Source: Algoriphagus resistens
GTDB taxonomy: Bacteria; Bacteroidota; Bacteroidia; Cytophagales; Cyclobacteriaceae
Assembly (NCBI RefSeq): GCF_001442615.1
Contig: NZ_LMXN01000004.1
Location: 1 to 64,000 of the forward strand
Direction: 5' to 3'
Length of the DNA: 64,000 nucleotides
The notes beneath the pieces are model-generated. The model was not told where the DNA came from, did not search any database, and saw only the letters and a list, made by a program, of their open reading frames with translations. Shown piece by piece: positions 62,170 through 64,000 of this stretch. How positions within the stretch are numbered: the first letter of the stretch is position 1; each line of letters starts with the position of its first letter. The position numbers were made by a program, and so were the translations under genes.

Positions 62170-62784
62170 TCAAAAAATCTCTTCCAAATCCAATTCAAAG
62201 CCAGGAATACCACTGGACTGAATTTTATCTCCTGAGGTAAATAGTTTCGAAGGTTGAAATTTACCTTCAACCAAAGTATAGATCAAAAGGGTGCATTCAG
62301 AAGGGTGAATCACCCAATATTCTTTCACACCGTATTCTTGATACAATTCGAATTTATTCTGAAGTTCCACCCGGCTATTTCCCGGAGAGAGAATCTCCAC
62401 GATCAAATCCGGAGCACCCCAACAGCCCTTATCATCCAATTTGGAAAGGTCGCAAATCACAGAAATATCCGGCTGGACTACGGAATCTGTTTTGGCAAAA
62501 TCAGGATCTTTGGAAAATCTCACATCAAAGGGGGCAGAATAGACTTTGCAAGCGTGATTTTTCAAATAACTGAAAATTTTATAAAAGACATTTCCTGAAA
62601 CCTCCTGATGCCTCCGATCGGGAGCCGCTGCTTTTGCAAAGATTTTTCCTTTGATCAATTCTACTATTTCCTCATAATCCCATTTGAGATAATCGGCATA
62701 AGAATACCCTGCAAAGGAATCACTTGGCTCCTCAAAAGCATCTAGATTAACATTCTCTTTTTGCGGAATCCTATATTCTTTCAT
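62170..62784 (-). CDS. Uma2 family endonuclease-like protein
   Basis: 204 residues. PD-(D/E)XK fold: VQPDISVICDL (about 106-116), PDLIVEILSPGNS (about 125-137, catalytic acidic residues and Ser), ELYQEYGVKEYWVIHP (about 146-161, Lys). The family is abundant and mobile in cyanobacteria and Bacteroidota with no established role. It stands alone on the minus strand between the concanavalin-like gene and hutG. Confidence 0.88.
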   Translation of the reverse strand: MKEYRIPQKENVNLDAFEEPSDSFAGYSYADYLKWDYEEIVELIKGKIFAKAAAPDRRHQEVSGNVFYKIFSYLKNHACKVYSAPFDVRFSKDPDFAKTDSVVQPDISVICDLSKLDDKGCWGAPDLIVEILSPGNSRVELQNKFELYQEYGVKEYWVIHPSECTLLIYTLVEGKFQPSKLFTSGDKIQSSGIPGFELDLEEIF

Positions 62785-62907
62785 AGCCAGACAGATAGGA
62801 TTTTGAATTGCATCTTTTGAATATACCTAAAAACGGAATACATTGTTTTTGTTATTTAAAGTATCAATCGGCACTTTTTAAGTTAGTGTAAAAAATCGAA
62901 AATCCAT

Positions 62908-63870
62908 ATGCTTCATCAAAACCCAAACCCAGCCAACTGGACAGGTAGAAAATCTGAAAAAATCGAATACTGGCATCAAGCGGCTATTTCCGTGAAAGAC
63001 CTAAAGCTGGACACAAATCAAGAATCTCTAAAAGTGGGTATTCTTGGGTACGCAGGTGAAGAAGGCGTCAAAAGAAACCATGGCCGGACGGGGACAATAC
63101 TGGCACCGAAATCCATCCGAAACATGATGGGAAGTTTGGCTTACCACTTGCCAGACACGGCAAAAATATTCGATTATGGAGATATTGCGACTATGGATGG
63201 AGATATGGAATCCAGCCATCAGCTTATTTCGCAAACCATACAACGGCTTTTAGAGACAAATCATTTTCCAGTAATGCTGGGCGGCGGACATGATTTGGCT
63301 TATGCTCATGCATCGGGTATCTATAATTATCTTAAGCCCAAAGGCCAAAAACTCGGAATTATCAATATGGACGCTCATTTTGATTTACGTCCCACAACGG
63401 ATGGAAAAGGTCATTCAGGTTCCCCATTTCTCCAACTGGCCCAAGAAAATAAAGATGATTTCCATTACTTATGCCTGGGAGTACAGCGCTCCGTCAATCC
63501 CAAATCTCTTTTTAAGACTGCCGATGAGCTAAATGCAAAATGGATGGTAATGGAAGATTTCAGGATGAACAACTGGGAAGTGATCCAGGAGAAAATTCTC
63601 TGGTTCCTTGACTCCATGGACAAAATCTACCTCAGTGTGGACATGGATGGGTTTTCTTCAGCTTTTGCTCCTGGTGTGTCAGCTCCGTCTCCAATGGGTT
63701 TCAGACCGGAATTTGCTTTTAAAGTTTTTGAATTGATCAGCAAGAGCAAAAAGGTTATTTCTATGGATGTCGTCGAACTCAATCCTAATTTTGACCAAGA
63801 CAACTGTACTGCCAGATTAGCGGCGAGATGTGCTGAATATGTAGTCAGGAAAGTTTTGGGAAATACCTAA
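62908..63870 (+). CDS. hutG: Formimidoylglutamase HutG (arginase family)
   Basis: 320 residues. Ureohydrolase fold with binuclear Mn ligands in MLGGGHDLAYAHA (about 124-136), INMDAHFDLRP (about 153-163; DxHxD-like) and LSVDMDGFSSAFAPGVSAP (about 245-263). Hydrolyses formiminoglutamate to glutamate and formamide, the last hut step. The context of hutH, hutI and hutU makes this more likely than agmatinase or arginase. It is separated from hutU by about 3 kb containing two other genes. Confidence 0.88.
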   Translation: MLHQNPNPANWTGRKSEKIEYWHQAAISVKDLKLDTNQESLKVGILGYAGEEGVKRNHGRTGTILAPKSIRNMMGSLAYHLPDTAKIFDYGDIATMDGDMESSHQLISQTIQRLLETNHFPVMLGGGHDLAYAHASGIYNYLKPKGQKLGIINMDAHFDLRPTTDGKGHSGSPFLQLAQENKDDFHYLCLGVQRSVNPKSLFKTADELNAKWMVMEDFRMNNWEVIQEKILWFLDSMDKIYLSVDMDGFSSAFAPGVSAPSPMGFRPEFAFKVFELISKSKKVISMDVVELNPNFDQDNCTARLAARCAEYVVRKVLGNT

Positions 63871-63905
63871 TCCCTGACAAATCATTAAGCTTAAACACAG
63901 TCTAT

Positions 63906-64000
63906 ATGTGGATTTCAAAAAGTGGTTTAATAGCCCTTTTACTTGTCTCTATCTCAAATTTCAGTTGCCGTCAAAGCGAAGAAAAAGTGGGACTTCCCAC
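63906..64000 (+). CDS. N-terminal part of a putative lipoprotein (runs off right edge)
   Basis: From ATG 63906 the 31 complete codons read a membrane signal (SGLIALLLVSISNFSC) with a Cys in lipobox-like position, then RQSEEKVGLPT. It starts 35 bases after hutG. Nothing more can be said. Confidence 0.55.
   Translation, partial: MWISKSGLIALLLVSISNFSCRQSEEKVGLP

Overview
The window looks like the chromosome of a Bacteroidota bacterium, most likely order Cytophagales (an Algoriphagus/Cyclobacterium-like organism). The evidence is a SusC/SusD pair, a type III glutamine synthetase, a menaquinone (men) gene set, a DNA ligase D/Ku pair, a type II-like hut operon, and several promoters that fit the Bacteroidota pattern TTG-N19-TAnnTTTG. 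The genus is an inference. Nearly all long open frames match known families and most genes sit in short operons.

Layout. 1-180: right end of an IS200/IS605-type element (TnpB C-terminus plus terminal hairpin) abutting a TPR/SH3 membrane protein gene. 1014-1471: four tRNA genes (Lys-TTT, Pro-TGG, Arg-TCT, Lys-TTT; the two Lys genes are identical). 1472-3984: a decayed mobile island behind the second tRNA-Lys. It holds a broken GIY-YIG gene, a broken tyrosine-recombinase start, an ORF-less group II intron on the minus strand and a DUF4143 ATPase gene with 32-bp tandem repeats at its start, and it is closed by a degenerate copy of the tRNA-Lys 3' end plus terminator. 4075-5632: membrane LytTR regulator with its own repeat operator and a small secreted protein. 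5733-12133: glnN, mtaB, DUF805 protein, glycogen branching enzyme. 12335-16645: M14-type aspartoacylase-like enzyme, GshB-like ATP-grasp ligase, QEGLA metallopeptidase and a very acidic small protein, an uncharacterised set. 16860-28243: M23 lipoprotein, large catalase, AI-2E family exporter, PQQ-type sugar dehydrogenase, and a DAG kinase-ku-ligD operon. 28309-34417: surE, then a four-gene operon (SbnA-like PLP enzyme, FAD/NAD(P) protein, Y4yA-like PLP decarboxylase, frameshifted DUF3891 gene). 34421-38971: susD and susC. 39226-42351: SDR, Rho_N protein, mscL, an ABC permease. 42458-46071: lpxK-porin-miaE operon. 46111-52498: Nif3 protein, zinc-ribbon coiled coil, a small secreted protein, a histidine phosphatase, and menaquinone genes (thioesterase, menF, menD). 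52476-64000: XRE membrane regulator, VanZ, and the histidine utilisation genes hutH-hutI-hutU with a divergent LysR gene; hutG is separated from them by a concanavalin-like secreted protein and an Uma2 gene.

How the genes work together. hutH, hutU, hutI and hutG together give the four-step route from histidine to glutamate and formamide, and glnN can feed the resulting nitrogen into glutamine. menF and menD begin menaquinone synthesis. Catalase, Ku/LigD, the SDR, the Rho_N protein and MscL look like a stress and DNA-damage set. The best candidates for undescribed biology are the acidic protein/QEGLA/ATP-grasp/M14 neighbourhood at 12335-16645, the SbnA-FAD-Y4yA-DUF3891 operon at 29376-34417, and the repeat-controlled DUF4143 ATPase inside the tRNA-Lys island. 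All start-site revisions are by eye from sequence and family knowledge.
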